A stretch of 64,000 bases of DNA, from NCBI RefSeq assembly GCF_029167375.1, contig NZ_JARFTP010000012.1, positions 62,001 to 126,000 of the forward strand, written 5' to 3'. Every line of letters begins with the position of its first letter. The first letter of the stretch is position 1. This document shows, in pieces, positions 1-8,493 of this stretch. This stretch comes from Tsukamurella sp. 8F (GTDB taxonomy: Bacteria; Actinomycetota; Actinomycetes; Mycobacteriales; Mycobacteriaceae). Made by a program: the position numbers and the translations under genes. The notes beneath the pieces were generated by a model that saw nothing but the letters and a program-made list of their open reading frames with translations, ran no database searches and was not told where the DNA came from.

Positions 1-82
1 GGCGGTGAGACGCAAGCCCTGTCTGCCGGCGACGTGACACACCTTCGCCCGGCCTGATCGGCGCGTTCGTTTCTTTAGACTG

Positions 83-598
83 ATGGGCGTGGGGTTTCCC
101 GACAACGTCCTGGGGATGGACGAGGAGCTGATAGTGCACTGCCACCCGCACGGGCGGCGGATGACGTTGCCCGTCGCGGCGCTGCTCGTGATGTCGGGCG
201 GGTGTGGTGTCGCGGGCGGCCTGATCTCGCGCACCTCCGTCGCGGGCGACGCGCGGTGGGCCGCGTACGGCGCGGTCGTCCTGATGTGGCTGGTGGTGGT
301 GGGTTGGTGCACCCTGCGGCCATGGCTCCGGTGGAGCACGACGCACCTCGTCGTGACCGATCGGCGCCTCGTGTTCCGCAGCGGGATAGTGCGGCGCCGG
401 GGTATGGATGTGCCACTCGACGACATCCTCGGTGTGCGGGTTCGGCGGTCCGTCGGCGACCGGCTCGTGGGGTCGGGGCGGATCACCGTCGAGACCCTCG
501 GCGGGCCGCTGCGCTTCGAGGACGTACCGCATGCCGCGCGCGTCGCCTCGGTGCTGGATGAACTCGCGACGTTCGGCCACCACGAGCCGGTGTGGTGA
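83..598 (+). CDS. PH-domain membrane protein (Rv3278c-like)
   Basis: 171-residue small membrane protein. Residues about 33-52 and 60-80 form two hydrophobic segments, followed by a soluble bacterial PH-like (bPH2) domain that begins near the phrase LVVTDRRLVFRSGI. The function of this family is not established. I chose the ATG at 83 because the segment GFPDNVLGMDEE resembles the conserved start of mycobacterial homologues; the ATG at 116 is the alternative. A TAGACT hexamer at 76-81 could be a -10 element, which would give a very short leader. Its place a few genes from a GtrA gene, purK and purE matches the M. tuberculosis Rv3275c-Rv3278c order, which supports orthology. Family assignment is good; the role is unknown. 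Confidence 0.85.
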   Translation: MGVGFPDNVLGMDEELIVHCHPHGRRMTLPVAALLVMSGGCGVAGGLISRTSVAGDARWAAYGAVVLMWLVVVGWCTLRPWLRWSTTHLVVTDRRLVFRSGIVRRRGMDVPLDDILGVRVRRSVGDRLVGSGRITVETLGGPLRFEDVPHAARVASVLDELATFGHHEPVW

Positions 599-636
599 GC
601 GGCGGTGCTCGTACACGGGGTGGCTATGCTGGGCCG

Positions 637-1314
637 ATGCCCAGAGTTCTGCTAGCCGAGGACGATGACGCCATCGCCTCACCCCTCGCCCGCGCACTCG
701 GGCGCGAAGGCTATGAGGTGGTTGTGGCGTCGACCGGGACCACCGCCCTGAAGCAGGCCACGGACGACGAGTTCGATCTCATGATCCTCGATCTGGGGCT
801 GCCCGAGATGGACGGGCTGGACGTCTGCCGCGAGGTCCGCGCGGCCCGGCCCGGCATCGCGGTCCTCATGCTCACGGCACGCACCGACGAGGTCGACTTC
901 GTCGTCGGGCTCGACGCCGGGGCGGACGACTACGTCGGGAAGCCGTTCCGGCTCGCCGAGCTCATGGCGCGCACCCGTGCACTCCTGCGTCGGCACAGCA
1001 CGGCCGCCAATGCCCTGGATGTGGGCGGTATCCGAATGGACGTGCGGGGGAGGAGGGTCACCGTCGACGGCCAGGACGTGAGTCTGGCCAACAAGGAGTT
1101 CGAGCTGCTCCGCTACCTCATGGAGCACGCTGGTGAGCTGTTGGCCCGCGAGGACATCCTCGGCGAGGTATGGGGCGATTCAGACCTCCGCGGCTCGAAG
1201 ACCCTCGACATGCACATCTCCTGGCTGCGCCGCAAGATCGGCGACGACGCCGGCACCAGCAAGCGCAGGATCGTGACCGTCCGCGGCGTGGGCTTCCGCT
1301 TCGACGCCGAGTAG
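637..1314 (+). CDS. OmpR-family two-component response regulator
   Basis: 225-residue DNA-binding response regulator. The receiver domain occupies residues 1-115, with acidic residues at AEDDD near the start, the likely phospho-acceptor Asp52 in LDLGLP and the conserved Lys in GKPF. A winged-helix domain follows (about 128-225), ending in the typical TVRGVGFRF motif. The ATG at 637 is preferred over an upstream GTG because it puts the receiver start (MPRVLLAEDD) in the usual place. It is convergent with the histidine kinase on the other strand, with only 22 bases between the stops, so the pair is probably cognate although not co-transcribed. The stimulus is unknown. Confidence 0.92.
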   Translation: MPRVLLAEDDDAIASPLARALGREGYEVVVASTGTTALKQATDDEFDLMILDLGLPEMDGLDVCREVRAARPGIAVLMLTARTDEVDFVVGLDAGADDYVGKPFRLAELMARTRALLRRHSTAANALDVGGIRMDVRGRRVTVDGQDVSLANKEFELLRYLMEHAGELLAREDILGEVWGDSDLRGSKTLDMHISWLRRKIGDDAGTSKRRIVTVRGVGFRFDAE

Positions 1315-1336
1315 GTGCTCATACTCAGGGAGCGGA

Positions 1337-2647
1337 TCAGCGGGGTTCGGAGCTGAATTCGGCCTTGGGCTCGCCCGAGTCCGGAGTAGCGGCGGGAACG
1401 AAGACGGCGAATGTGGGTGGGCGGCGGTTCTGGAGTTGCAGGCGGCCGCCGTCGGCCTCGACGAACGCGCGAGCGAGCGCGAGGCCGACGCCCGTGCCGC
1501 CGGCGCCGGAGTAGCCGCGCTCGAATATCTTCTGCGCGTCCGAGTCGGAGACGCCGGGGCCCTCGTCGGTGACGGTGACGAGCACCGTCGGCGTGCCGCC
1601 CGCGCGCCCGACGGTGATCCGCGCCGTCCCGTCGCCGTGTTGCAGCGCGTTGTCGATCAGCACCGCCACGGTCTCGCGGAGCCGCGCCGGGGTGACCCAG
1701 GCGAGGATCGGCTCGCCGTCGGCGACCCGGAGGACCAGGCGTCTGCCCACGCGCGTGTAGAGCGCGCCGAAATCGGCGATCAGCGGACGCAGCTCCTTCT
1801 CGACGTCGACCGAACTGCGTGTCCCGGGCGGTGTGGCGGCACGTGCAGCGGCGACCATGTCGGTGAGCGCCGAGGTCAGTCGGTCGACCTGGTCGAGGGC
1901 GGCGTCGGCCTCCGTGACGACGTCGGGGTCGGGGTGCATCGACAACTCGTCGAGGCGGATTCGCACGGCGGTGAGGCGGCTGCGGAGCTGGTGGCTGACC
2001 TCGCCGACGATCTGTCGCTCGCGGTGCAGCCTATCGGCGATCTCGAGGGTCACGGCGTCCAGGACGTCTGACACACGGTCCAGCTCGGTGATGCCGTGCC
2101 GTGCCGGATCGGGGCGGAAATCGCCTCGCGCGATGCGCTCGGCACGGCCGGCGACCGCGAGCACGGGATCCGCGAGGCGGCTCGCTGTCATGGCGGCGAC
2201 GACTATGCCGGCCGCGATCGACAGCGCCACCATCGTCGAAACGATGGTGAGCACCTGCCACTGCTGGTCGCGCAGGCGGTCGCGTGATTGTTGGAGCCGG
2301 ATCTGGCCGGTGGTACCGAGGGACATCGACTCGGTGATGGGGTTGTGGCACGGTTCGCCGACCTCGATGTGGTGCAGTCTCCCCTGTGGGTCCGGGTAGT
2401 CCAGGGTGAGCCGGCCGCCCTCGGGCAGGATCAGCTTGAGCGATTCGACCTTGATCTCGGCGGGCAGGCGCCCGTCCGTGTCCTCCTGTGCGATGAGCTC
2501 GGAGCTGACGCGCTGCAGGCGGTGCTGCAGGTCGTTGCGAGCGGTGTCGTCCACCCAGCGCCATGCGTAGAACGTGAGCGGGATACCCAGCAGCAGGCCG
2601 GTGATGGTGACGACCGCGACCGTCGATAAGAGGATCCGGCGGCGCAA
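1337..2647 (-). CDS. sensor histidine kinase
   Basis: 436-residue membrane sensor kinase. It has a transmembrane segment at about 8-30, an extracytoplasmic sensor loop at about 31-130, a second membrane segment at about 132-154, a HAMP linker, a HisKA helix with the phospho-acceptor His219 (GEVSHQLRS), and an ATPase domain with an N box (VLIDNALQHG) and glycine-rich DEGPGVS and GAGGTGVGLAL boxes. The start codon is TTG, nine bases after the stop of the GtrA gene, so it is probably co-transcribed with it. It likely phosphorylates the response regulator encoded convergently at 637-1314. The loop contains one Cys and several His residues, but no ligand can be inferred. Confidence 0.9.
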   Translation of the reverse strand: MRRRILLSTVAVVTITGLLLGIPLTFYAWRWVDDTARNDLQHRLQRVSSELIAQEDTDGRLPAEIKVESLKLILPEGGRLTLDYPDPQGRLHHIEVGEPCHNPITESMSLGTTGQIRLQQSRDRLRDQQWQVLTIVSTMVALSIAAGIVVAAMTASRLADPVLAVAGRAERIARGDFRPDPARHGITELDRVSDVLDAVTLEIADRLHRERQIVGEVSHQLRSRLTAVRIRLDELSMHPDPDVVTEADAALDQVDRLTSALTDMVAAARAATPPGTRSSVDVEKELRPLIADFGALYTRVGRRLVLRVADGEPILAWVTPARLRETVAVLIDNALQHGDGTARITVGRAGGTPTVLVTVTDEGPGVSDSDAQKIFERGYSGAGGTGVGLALARAFVEADGGRLQLQNRRPPTFAVFVPAATPDSGEPKAEFSSEPR

Positions 2648-2656
2648 TCGAGGTGG

Positions 2657-3184
2657 CTACTTCGGCTCGTCGACGAGGATCTGTTCCTCGGCGGGGGCGC
2701 CGGAGATGTCGTCCGGGAATGCCCAGCGCCGCAGGGCCCAGAACCGGAAGATCATCTGCAGCAGGTTGCCGACGATGTAGTTCAGCACGAAGTCGACGGT
2801 GACCAGCACCATGTGCGAGTCGGTCTCGCGGAGCGCGAACATGTTGTTCGCGACCCAGATCGGGGCCGCACCGATGATGACGCCTACCGCTGAGATCACG
2901 AAGAACAGCAGGGCCTCGTGGTGGCGCTCGCGGCCGCCGCGGTTCTTGAAGCTCCACTCGCGATTGAGGATGTAGGAGAGGATCACGGCGCACACGCCGG
3001 AGAAGATCTTCGCCACCGTCGGCTTCTCCGCGAGCACGGTGAAGACCAGCCCGTAGAAGATGGCTGCGTCGAAGATGCAGGTCGTGGCTCCGACGATCGC
3101 GAACTTGATCAGCTCGTGATGCTGCATCACCAGCCCGCGCAACGGCGCGGGGGTGCGGTCTAGGATCGCCTCGATGAATGCCAC
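2657..3184 (-). CDS. GtrA-family membrane protein (Rv3277-like)
   Basis: 175-residue polytopic membrane protein of the GtrA/DPMS family. The core starts at HELIKFAIVGATTC and contains about four membrane helices; NREWSFKNR is the family's charged loop. Family members are implicated in moving or handling polyprenyl-linked sugars in cell-surface glycan synthesis. I chose the GTG at 3184 because longer versions would run through the purK promoter and start. It is divergent from purK (107 bases) and is followed closely by a histidine kinase gene. The exact substrate is unknown. Confidence 0.85.
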   Translation of the reverse strand: MAFIEAILDRTPAPLRGLVMQHHELIKFAIVGATTCIFDAAIFYGLVFTVLAEKPTVAKIFSGVCAVILSYILNREWSFKNRGGRERHHEALLFFVISAVGVIIGAAPIWVANNMFALRETDSHMVLVTVDFVLNYIVGNLLQMIFRFWALRRWAFPDDISGAPAEEQILVDEPK

Positions 3185-3290
3185 GCGCGAGAGTCTACGC
3201 GAACTTCTTAGACTACCTCGCAGAGTGTGATGCGGTCCCGGCGGGCCCGGATGTGTCCGCCGCAGCCAGGTGGCCTGAGAGGATGTCGCC

Positions 3291-4547
3291 GTGACTGACG
3301 AACGACCGGTCCCGAACAGGGACGGACCGCCGCGCGTGACGATGATCGGCGGCGGGCAGCTGGCCAGGATGACGCACCAGGCGGCCATAGAACTCGGCCA
3401 GAGCCTGCGGGTCCTCGCCGCGTCGCCGGAGGATCCCGCCGCACAGGTGTGTGCGGACGTCGTCCTCGGCTCGCACGACAGCCTCGACGATCTGCGCCGC
3501 GCAGCCGACGGCAGTCACGCCGTGACGTTCGACCACGAGGGGGTGCCCACCGAGCACCTCGTAGCGCTGCAGGACGAGGGCGTCGTCGTCCATCCGCCGC
3601 CGCAGGCGCTGCTGTACGCGCAGGACAAGCTGGCAATGCGTCGGCGTCTGCGCGAACTCGGCGCGCCGGGGCCGGACTTCGCGGAGATCGCCTCCGAGGA
3701 CGACGTTCGCGCGTTCTGGGCCCGCGTCGACGGTGCGATCGTGCTCAAGGCCGTCCGAGGCGGGTACGACGGGCGGGGCGTCTGGCTGCCGGACACGCTG
3801 GGCGAGGCCGTCGAGGTGGCCCGTGATCAGCTCGCGGCGGGCGTTCCGCTCATGGCGGAGGAGAAGGTCGAGTGGGTCCGCGAGCTGTCTGCGATGGTCG
3901 CGCGCTCGCCGTTCGGCCAGGGCGCCACGTGGCCCGTGGTCGAAACGGTGCAGCGTAACGGGCAGTGTGCGGTGGTGCTCGCACCGGCGCCCGGGCTCGA
4001 TTCCGTGGCCGCGGAGCGGGCCGAGGCGCTCGCACTGACGATCAGCAGGGAGCTGGGCGTCGTCGGGGTCATGGCCGTGGAGCTGTTCGAGACGGAGGAC
4101 GGCGGCCTGGTGGTGAACGAACTGGCCATGCGGCCGCACAACTCCGGGCACTGGACGCAGGACGGCTGCGTGACGAGCCAGTTCGAGCAGCATCTGCGGG
4201 CTGTACTCGACTACCCACTGGGCGGCACCGCACCGCGCGCGCCGATCACGGTGATGGCGAACATCCTCGGCGCGGCCGAGCGGCCGGAGATGTCGATGGA
4301 CGAGCGCCTGCACCACCTGATGGCCCGTATGCCCGACGCGAAGGTGCACCTGTACGGCAAGGGGGAGCGACCGGACCGCAAGGTGGGGCACGTCAACATC
4401 GTGGGTGGAGAGATCGGCGATGCGACGGACGCACCCACCGAGGGCGCGTACGACGAGTACGTGGCGGCCGTGCGGGAGCGCGCCGAGCGGGCGGCGACGT
4501 GGATGTCGACCGCCGAGTGGACCGACGGATGGAGCGAGCATGGCTGA
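3291..4547 (+). CDS. purK: 5-(carboxyamino)imidazole ribonucleotide synthase
   Basis: 418-residue ATP-grasp enzyme of purine biosynthesis. It makes N5-carboxyaminoimidazole ribonucleotide from AIR, ATP and bicarbonate in the cytoplasm. The N-terminal fold starts with the glycine-rich [11 protein letters not shown]. The ATP-grasp domain includes [25 protein letters not shown], and the metal-binding [27 protein letters not shown]. The length is typical. The start is GTG. The following purE overlaps its end by eight bases, so the two consecutive steps are translationally coupled. Confidence 0.97.
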   Translation: MTDERPVPNRDGPPRVTMIGGGQLARMTHQAAIELGQSLRVLAASPEDPAAQVCADVVLGSHDSLDDLRRAADGSHAVTFDHEGVPTEHLVALQDEGVVVHPPPQALLYAQDKLAMRRRLRELGAPGPDFAEIASEDDVRAFWARVDGAIVLKAVRGGYDGRGVWLPDTLGEAVEVARDQLAAGVPLMAEEKVEWVRELSAMVARSPFGQGATWPVVETVQRNGQCAVVLAPAPGLDSVAAERAEALALTISRELGVVGVMAVELFETEDGGLVVNELAMRPHNSGHWTQDGCVTSQFEQHLRAVLDYPLGGTAPRAPITVMANILGAAERPEMSMDERLHHLMARMPDAKVHLYGKGERPDRKVGHVNIVGGEIGDATDAPTEGAYDEYVAAVRERAERAATWMSTAEWTDGWSEHG

Positions 4548-5070
4548 GACGGTGGACGGTTCGACGCGAGGTGGCGGGGCGCGGGTCGGCCTGATCATGG
4601 GTAGCGACTCGGACTGGCCGACGATGGAGGCCGCCGCGGAGGCGCTCGCCGAGTTCGGCATCCGGTTCGAGGTGGGGGTCGTGTCCGCCCACCGGACCCC
4701 ACAGCGCATGCTGGACTACGCGCGCGACGCCGCCGGGCGCGGTATCGAGGTGATCATCGCGGGCGCGGGCGGTGCCGCGCACCTGCCGGGCATGGTCGCA
4801 TCGGCCACGACGCTGCCCGTCATCGGTGTTCCCGTGCCGCTCAAGTACCTGGACGGCATGGACTCCCTGTTGTCGATCGTGCAGATGCCGGCCGGGATCC
4901 CAGTGGCGACGGTGTCCATCGGCGGTGCTCGTAACGCGGGCCTGCTGGCGGTACGGATCCTCGGCACGACCGATCCGGTGCTGCGGCAACGCATCGCGGC
5001 GTTCCAGGAGTCGCTCGAGAAGATGGTGCTGGACAAGGACGACGCACTCCGGCGGCGCCTGCTCGAGTGA
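4540..5070 (+). CDS. purE: 5-(carboxyamino)imidazole ribonucleotide mutase
   Basis: 176-residue class I PurE. It converts N5-CAIR to CAIR, directly after PurK. Signature segments are GSDSDWPTM (phosphate binding), the catalytic SAHRTP loop and [11 protein letters not shown]. The ATG at 4540 overlaps the purK stop by eight bases. An inverted repeat (GGGAACC at 5076-5082 and GGTTCCC at 5099-5105) lies after the stop and may help termination. This is core metabolism with nothing unusual in the reading frame. Confidence 0.97.
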   Translation: MAETVDGSTRGGGARVGLIMGSDSDWPTMEAAAEALAEFGIRFEVGVVSAHRTPQRMLDYARDAAGRGIEVIIAGAGGAAHLPGMVASATTLPVIGVPVPLKYLDGMDSLLSIVQMPAGIPVATVSIGGARNAGLLAVRILGTTDPVLRQRIAAFQESLEKMVLDKDDALRRRLLE

Positions 5071-5160
5071 GCGTCGGGAACCCGCTGCGCACGGAGTGGT
5101 TCCCTTAGCGGTGCTCAGCCCTTACACTGACCCGCGACACTTCTGTGACAGGAGAGAACA

Positions 5161-5736
5161 ATGGGTCGGATGGGATTCAAGTTCACTGGTGTGATTGCCG
5201 CGGCTGTGCTTGCTGCCGGTCTGGCGGCACCCGCTGCGCAGGCCGCCCCAGCGCCGCAGCCGCCGCATGTGGCGCCGTCGGCGAAGCACGCACCGGCGCC
5301 GGGTAAGAAGGCCGTGGGCAAGAAGGCCCCGATGAAGAAGGTCGCACCCAAGGGTGCCGCTTCGCCGCAGCAGGTGAAGGCCATGACGGCCACCATCCAA
5401 TCGCAGCTCGACGCCGTTCTGGCGGGGGATACCGCGCGCGTGAAGAGGCTGTCGTGCGGCCTGTTCGCCGACGACATCCTGCAGCAGCCCAAGATGCTGC
5501 CCGCGATCTCCAAGCAGACGCGCCTCGTCGACGGTCGGCTGGTGATCGGCCGTCCGCGCGCCGCGACGGTGCGCAGCAACCAGGGGAAGATCACCGTCGA
5601 CCTCGGCACGGCCAAGAACAACCGGCGTGCCGCGAAGACTGTCGCGTTCACGCTGGACCGGACGTCGGGCAGCTGGAAGGTGTGCGCGGCGGACAGCCCT
5701 TACGTCACGTTCGCGGGGCTCGCCGCATCGGCGTGA
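5161..5736 (+). CDS. secreted protein of unknown function
   Basis: 191-residue exported protein. A Sec signal peptide covers residues 1-28, with a hydrophobic core and an AQA-A cleavage site. A Pro/Ala/Lys-rich linker (about 29-65) carries several KK pairs. A globular C-terminal part (about 66-191) has Cys residues near SCGLFAD and VCAAD that could form a disulfide. A strong ribosome site (AGGAGAG at about 5150-5156) precedes the ATG, and TACACT at 5124-5129 may be the -10 element. I do not recognise the family. The fold length and charge would suit a small SnoaL- or LppX-like domain, but that is only a guess. Confidence 0.75.
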   Translation: MGRMGFKFTGVIAAAVLAAGLAAPAAQAAPAPQPPHVAPSAKHAPAPGKKAVGKKAPMKKVAPKGAASPQQVKAMTATIQSQLDAVLAGDTARVKRLSCGLFADDILQQPKMLPAISKQTRLVDGRLVIGRPRAATVRSNQGKITVDLGTAKNNRRAAKTVAFTLDRTSGSWKVCAADSPYVTFAGLAASA

Positions 5737-5740
5737 TCCG

Positions 5741-5773
5741 CCGCCGGTTACCCGCAGCTAACTGAACCGGCGG
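5741..5773 (+). terminator. inverted repeat between the secreted-protein gene and fadE25
   Basis: A perfect 9-base stem (CCGCCGGTT paired with AACCGGCGG) with a 15-base loop lies directly after the stop of the secreted-protein gene and before the acyl-CoA dehydrogenase. There is no T-tract, so it would be an actinobacterial-type hairpin. It may instead act as a regulatory hairpin, since a TAGGAT -10-like hexamer follows at 5781-5786. Confidence 0.45.
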
Positions 5774-5824
5774 TGCGGGCTAGGATCGACCGAGACACCT
5801 GCACGTCGGTCAAAGGAGATCTCC

Positions 5825-6985
5825 ATGGCGGGTAACCCCGACTTCGATCTGTTCCAGCTCCCCGAGGAGCACAACGAGCTGCGTGCCGCGATTCGCGCGC
5901 TGTCCGAGAAGGAGATCGCGCCCCACGCGAAGGACGTGGACGAGAAGGAGCGGTTCCCGCAGGAGGCGCTCGATGCGCTGGTGGCCTCCGGGTTCAACGC
6001 GATCCACGTCCCCGAGGAGTACGACGGACAGGGCGCGGACTCGATCGCGACCTGCATCGTGATCGAGGAGGTCGCCCGGGTCTGCGGCTCGTCGTCGCTG
6101 ATCCCCGCCGTCAACAAGCTGGGGACGATGGGTCTGATCCTGAACGGTAGCGACGAGCTCAAGCGTCAGGTCCTGCCGACCCTCGCATCCGGCGAGGCGA
6201 TGGCGTCGTACGCGCTCTCGGAGCGCGAGGCCGGCTCGGACGCCGCGTCGATGCGCACACGAGCCAAGCAGGACGGCGACGACTGGGTCCTCAACGGCAG
6301 CAAGTGTTGGATCACCAACGGCGGCAAATCCACCTGGTACACGGTCATGGCCGTGTCGGATCCCGACAAGGGGTCCAACGGCATCTCGGCGTTCGTCGTG
6401 CACAAGGACGATCCGGGCTTCTCGGTGACGGGGTACGAGCACAAGCTCGGCATCAAGGGCTCGCCCACCGCCGAGCTTGCGTTCGAGAACTGCCGCATCC
6501 CGGGCGACCGGATCATCGGCGAGCCGGGCACCGGATTCAAGACGGCGCTGCAGACGCTCGACCACACGCGCCCGACGATCGGCGCGCAGGCCGTGGGCCT
6601 CGCCCAGGGTGCCCTGGACACCGCGATCGAGTACGTCAAGGAACGTAAGCAGTTCGGGAAGCGGATCGCCGACTTCCAGGCGATCCAGTTCATGATCGCC
6701 GACATGGCGATGCGTCTCGAGGCCGCGCGGCTGATGGTCTACACGGCCGCGGCGCGCGCCGAGCGCGGCGAGAAGGACCTGGGCTTCATCTCGTCGGCGT
6801 CGAAGTGCTTCGCCTCCGACGTGGCGATGGACGTCACCACCGACGCCGTGCAGTTGCTCGGTGGAGCCGGCTACACGCGGGACTTCCCGGCCGAGCGCAT
6901 GATGCGCGACGCCAAGATCACGCAGATCTACGAGGGCACCAACCAGGTGCAGCGACTGGTCATGTCGCGCCAGCTGTTGCGCTGA
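5825..6985 (+). CDS. fadE25: acyl-CoA dehydrogenase FadE25-like
   Basis: 386-residue FAD-dependent acyl-CoA dehydrogenase for beta-oxidation. It has the three family regions: N-terminal helices, a middle beta domain (YALSEREAGSDAAS and WITNGG bind FAD), and a C-terminal helical domain ending with QIYEGTNQVQR, which carries the usual catalytic Glu. An AAAGGAG ribosome site precedes the ATG, and TAGGAT at 5781-5786 is a plausible -10. In M. tuberculosis, Rv3274c (fadE25) follows purE-purK in the same way. A strong hairpin terminator follows at 7001-7032. Confidence 0.95.
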   Translation: MAGNPDFDLFQLPEEHNELRAAIRALSEKEIAPHAKDVDEKERFPQEALDALVASGFNAIHVPEEYDGQGADSIATCIVIEEVARVCGSSSLIPAVNKLGTMGLILNGSDELKRQVLPTLASGEAMASYALSEREAGSDAASMRTRAKQDGDDWVLNGSKCWITNGGKSTWYTVMAVSDPDKGSNGISAFVVHKDDPGFSVTGYEHKLGIKGSPTAELAFENCRIPGDRIIGEPGTGFKTALQTLDHTRPTIGAQAVGLAQGALDTAIEYVKERKQFGKRIADFQAIQFMIADMAMRLEAARLMVYTAAARAERGEKDLGFISSASKCFASDVAMDVTTDAVQLLGGAGYTRDFPAERMMRDAKITQIYEGTNQVQRLVMSRQLLR

Positions 6986-7000
6986 CGCTTCGAGCACGAA

Positions 7001-7032
7001 ACGGGCCGCCGGGAAACCTCCCGGCGGCCCGT
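7001..7032 (+). terminator. strong hairpin terminator after fadE25
   Basis: A perfect 14-base stem (ACGGGCCGCCGGGA paired with its exact complement) with a four-base AACC loop begins 15 bases after the fadE25 stop. It can also serve the converging gene at 7116-7502. It lacks a T-tract, as is common in actinobacteria. Confidence 0.85.
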
Positions 7033-7115
7033 CGTGAATGCTGCGCGTGTGGCGGCCCGTCCCGAGCTTCAGGCTGCGGACTCAGGCGGTCTGGCGTGGC
7101 CTCACCGACGTCGCA

Positions 7116-7502
7116 TCATCCGATGAGCGCGTGGATCGAGATGGCAACCGCCGCTACGGCTGCGACGACGGCGACGAGGCACAGCGGCTCGCGCCGGGCG
7201 ATCGCGCGGATCGCCAACACGACCGGCACGATGCCGATCACCACCAGGTGACTCGTCTCTGCGAGCAGGATGTAGACCAGCGCCACCACAAGGGCGACGA
7301 TCGTGCATTGGTTACGCGCCCAGCCGAAGCGGCCGGGCGGCGTCGTTACGACGGGGAGCGGCTGAGCCTGTGGGTACAGCGAACCCTGCGGCGGGTACTG
7401 CGGCCCCTGCGGATAGGGGTTGCCATGTGGGTACTGCGGTCCCTGTGCGTACTGCGTCTGCCACTGCTGCTCGCCGTGCTGCCACGATCCGGGATTCGTC
7501 AT
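7116..7502 (-). CDS. small membrane protein with Pro/Tyr/Gln-rich N-terminus
   Basis: 128-residue protein. Residues 1-50 are low-complexity, with repeats of the YPQGPQYP kind. The rest is strongly hydrophobic with about three to four membrane helices (VALVVALVYILLA, LVVIGIVPVVLAI, LVAVVAAVAAVAI). This layout resembles DUF4190-like actinobacterial membrane proteins, in which a disordered cytoplasmic tail precedes a small membrane bundle. No catalytic motif is visible. It converges on fadE25 across the hairpin at 7001-7032. Function is unknown. Confidence 0.7.
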   Translation of the reverse strand: MTNPGSWQHGEQQWQTQYAQGPQYPHGNPYPQGPQYPPQGSLYPQAQPLPVVTTPPGRFGWARNQCTIVALVVALVYILLAETSHLVVIGIVPVVLAIRAIARREPLCLVAVVAAVAAVAISIHALIG

Positions 7503-7537
7503 GCGTCGTAGTAGACCGGCGGCCCCCAGTCGATCGC

Positions 7538-7717
7538 TTAACGCATGCTGATGCCATCCAACCGAGCGCTCCCGCGGCCGTTCATCCTTGCCGCGGCCAT
7601 ACGCACAGTCGCGGGTTGGACGTTCGGCCCCGGCGGCAGATCATCGATGGCCCACACGTTCTCGACCGCGTTGTCCGGGTATGGCTCGGTCGACACCGTC
7701 GAGTTCGCATCGTGGAC
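7538..7717 (-). other. possible orphan coding remnant
   Basis: The 298 bases between 7502 and 7801 hold no convincing complete gene. On the minus strand one open frame reads as a plausible, GC3-rich protein segment (it contains EPYPDNAVENVWAIDDLPPG and RMAAARMNGRGSARLDG) ending at 7538. It has no good start: the only in-frame GTG is at about 7696, with no ribosome site. It may be the tail of a decayed gene. I do not recognise it. Confidence 0.25.
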
Positions 7718-7800
7718 CGACAGTCCACCCGGCCGTTGGCCGACCCGCTCCGAGGTTCGCCTGCGTCGGCTCGCCTGACGCCGGCGCAGGCTGCATGAGC

Positions 7801-8493
7801 CTAGGTGACGCGGGCGGTCGCCTTCTCGGTCTCGAACTTCGCGGCCAGCCCGTCGCGGTCGGGGTTCGATACGTGTATGACGGAGGCCTCGGCGGCGAGG
7901 GGTGCGAGCAGGCCGTCGTAGACGTCGTCCACGCCCGCCCACTCCCGCGTGGACAGCACGCGGTCGCCCCGGGTATAGCCCGCGGATGCGGCCAGCGCCG
8001 TCGAGCGGGCCACCACGAGGTCGACGGAGTCGCCGTCGAGGGCGGGACCGGCTCCGCCGGGCGTGAACCCGTCGGGGTGCGCGCGCACCTCTGTGGTGTA
8101 GTCGTCGATCCCGACGGGGAGGCCGGAGATCGCTACCCCGAAGGCGTCGAGACCCACTGCGAGAACCTCGTCTCCATCGGCCTCAGACACCCGCTCGGGC
8201 GTGCAGAACGTCACCGACCCGGATGCTCCGAACCGTACCTCGCAGCCTGCCCACCATGCTCCGAACAGGATCCCGGCCGTCTGCCAGTGAGCGGGGAGCA
8301 GCACGCCCACCTCATCACCCTCGCCCAGCCCGTACTGGTCGCGGAGCAGGTTGGCGCACTTGGCGGCCCAGTTCGCGAGCGTGACGCCGGAGAGGCCCAT
8401 ACGCGCACCGGTCGCATCGTCGTACCAGGTGAACAGAGGATCGGGCCCGGCCGCGGGGAGAAGGATGCGATCGGTGACCGTCAGTCCACGCAC
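7801..8493 (-). CDS. TIGR03089-family protein (Rv3268-like)
   Basis: 230-residue protein that resembles the N-terminal part of an acyl-AMP ligase (WAAKCANLLRDQYGLGEGDEVGVLLPAHWQTA) but is far too short to be a complete enzyme. The actinobacterial family TIGR03089 has this length. Its function is unknown. The likely GTG start at 8493 overlaps the end of the LCP gene by 13 bases, so translation is probably coupled. Rv3268 sits beside the LCP gene Rv3267 in M. tuberculosis, which supports the assignment and suggests a link to envelope assembly. Confidence 0.8.
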   Translation of the reverse strand: MRGLTVTDRILLPAAGPDPLFTWYDDATGARMGLSGVTLANWAAKCANLLRDQYGLGEGDEVGVLLPAHWQTAGILFGAWWAGCEVRFGASGSVTFCTPERVSEADGDEVLAVGLDAFGVAISGLPVGIDDYTTEVRAHPDGFTPGGAGPALDGDSVDLVVARSTALAASAGYTRGDRVLSTREWAGVDDVYDGLLAPLAAEASVIHVSNPDRDGLAAKFETEKATARVT

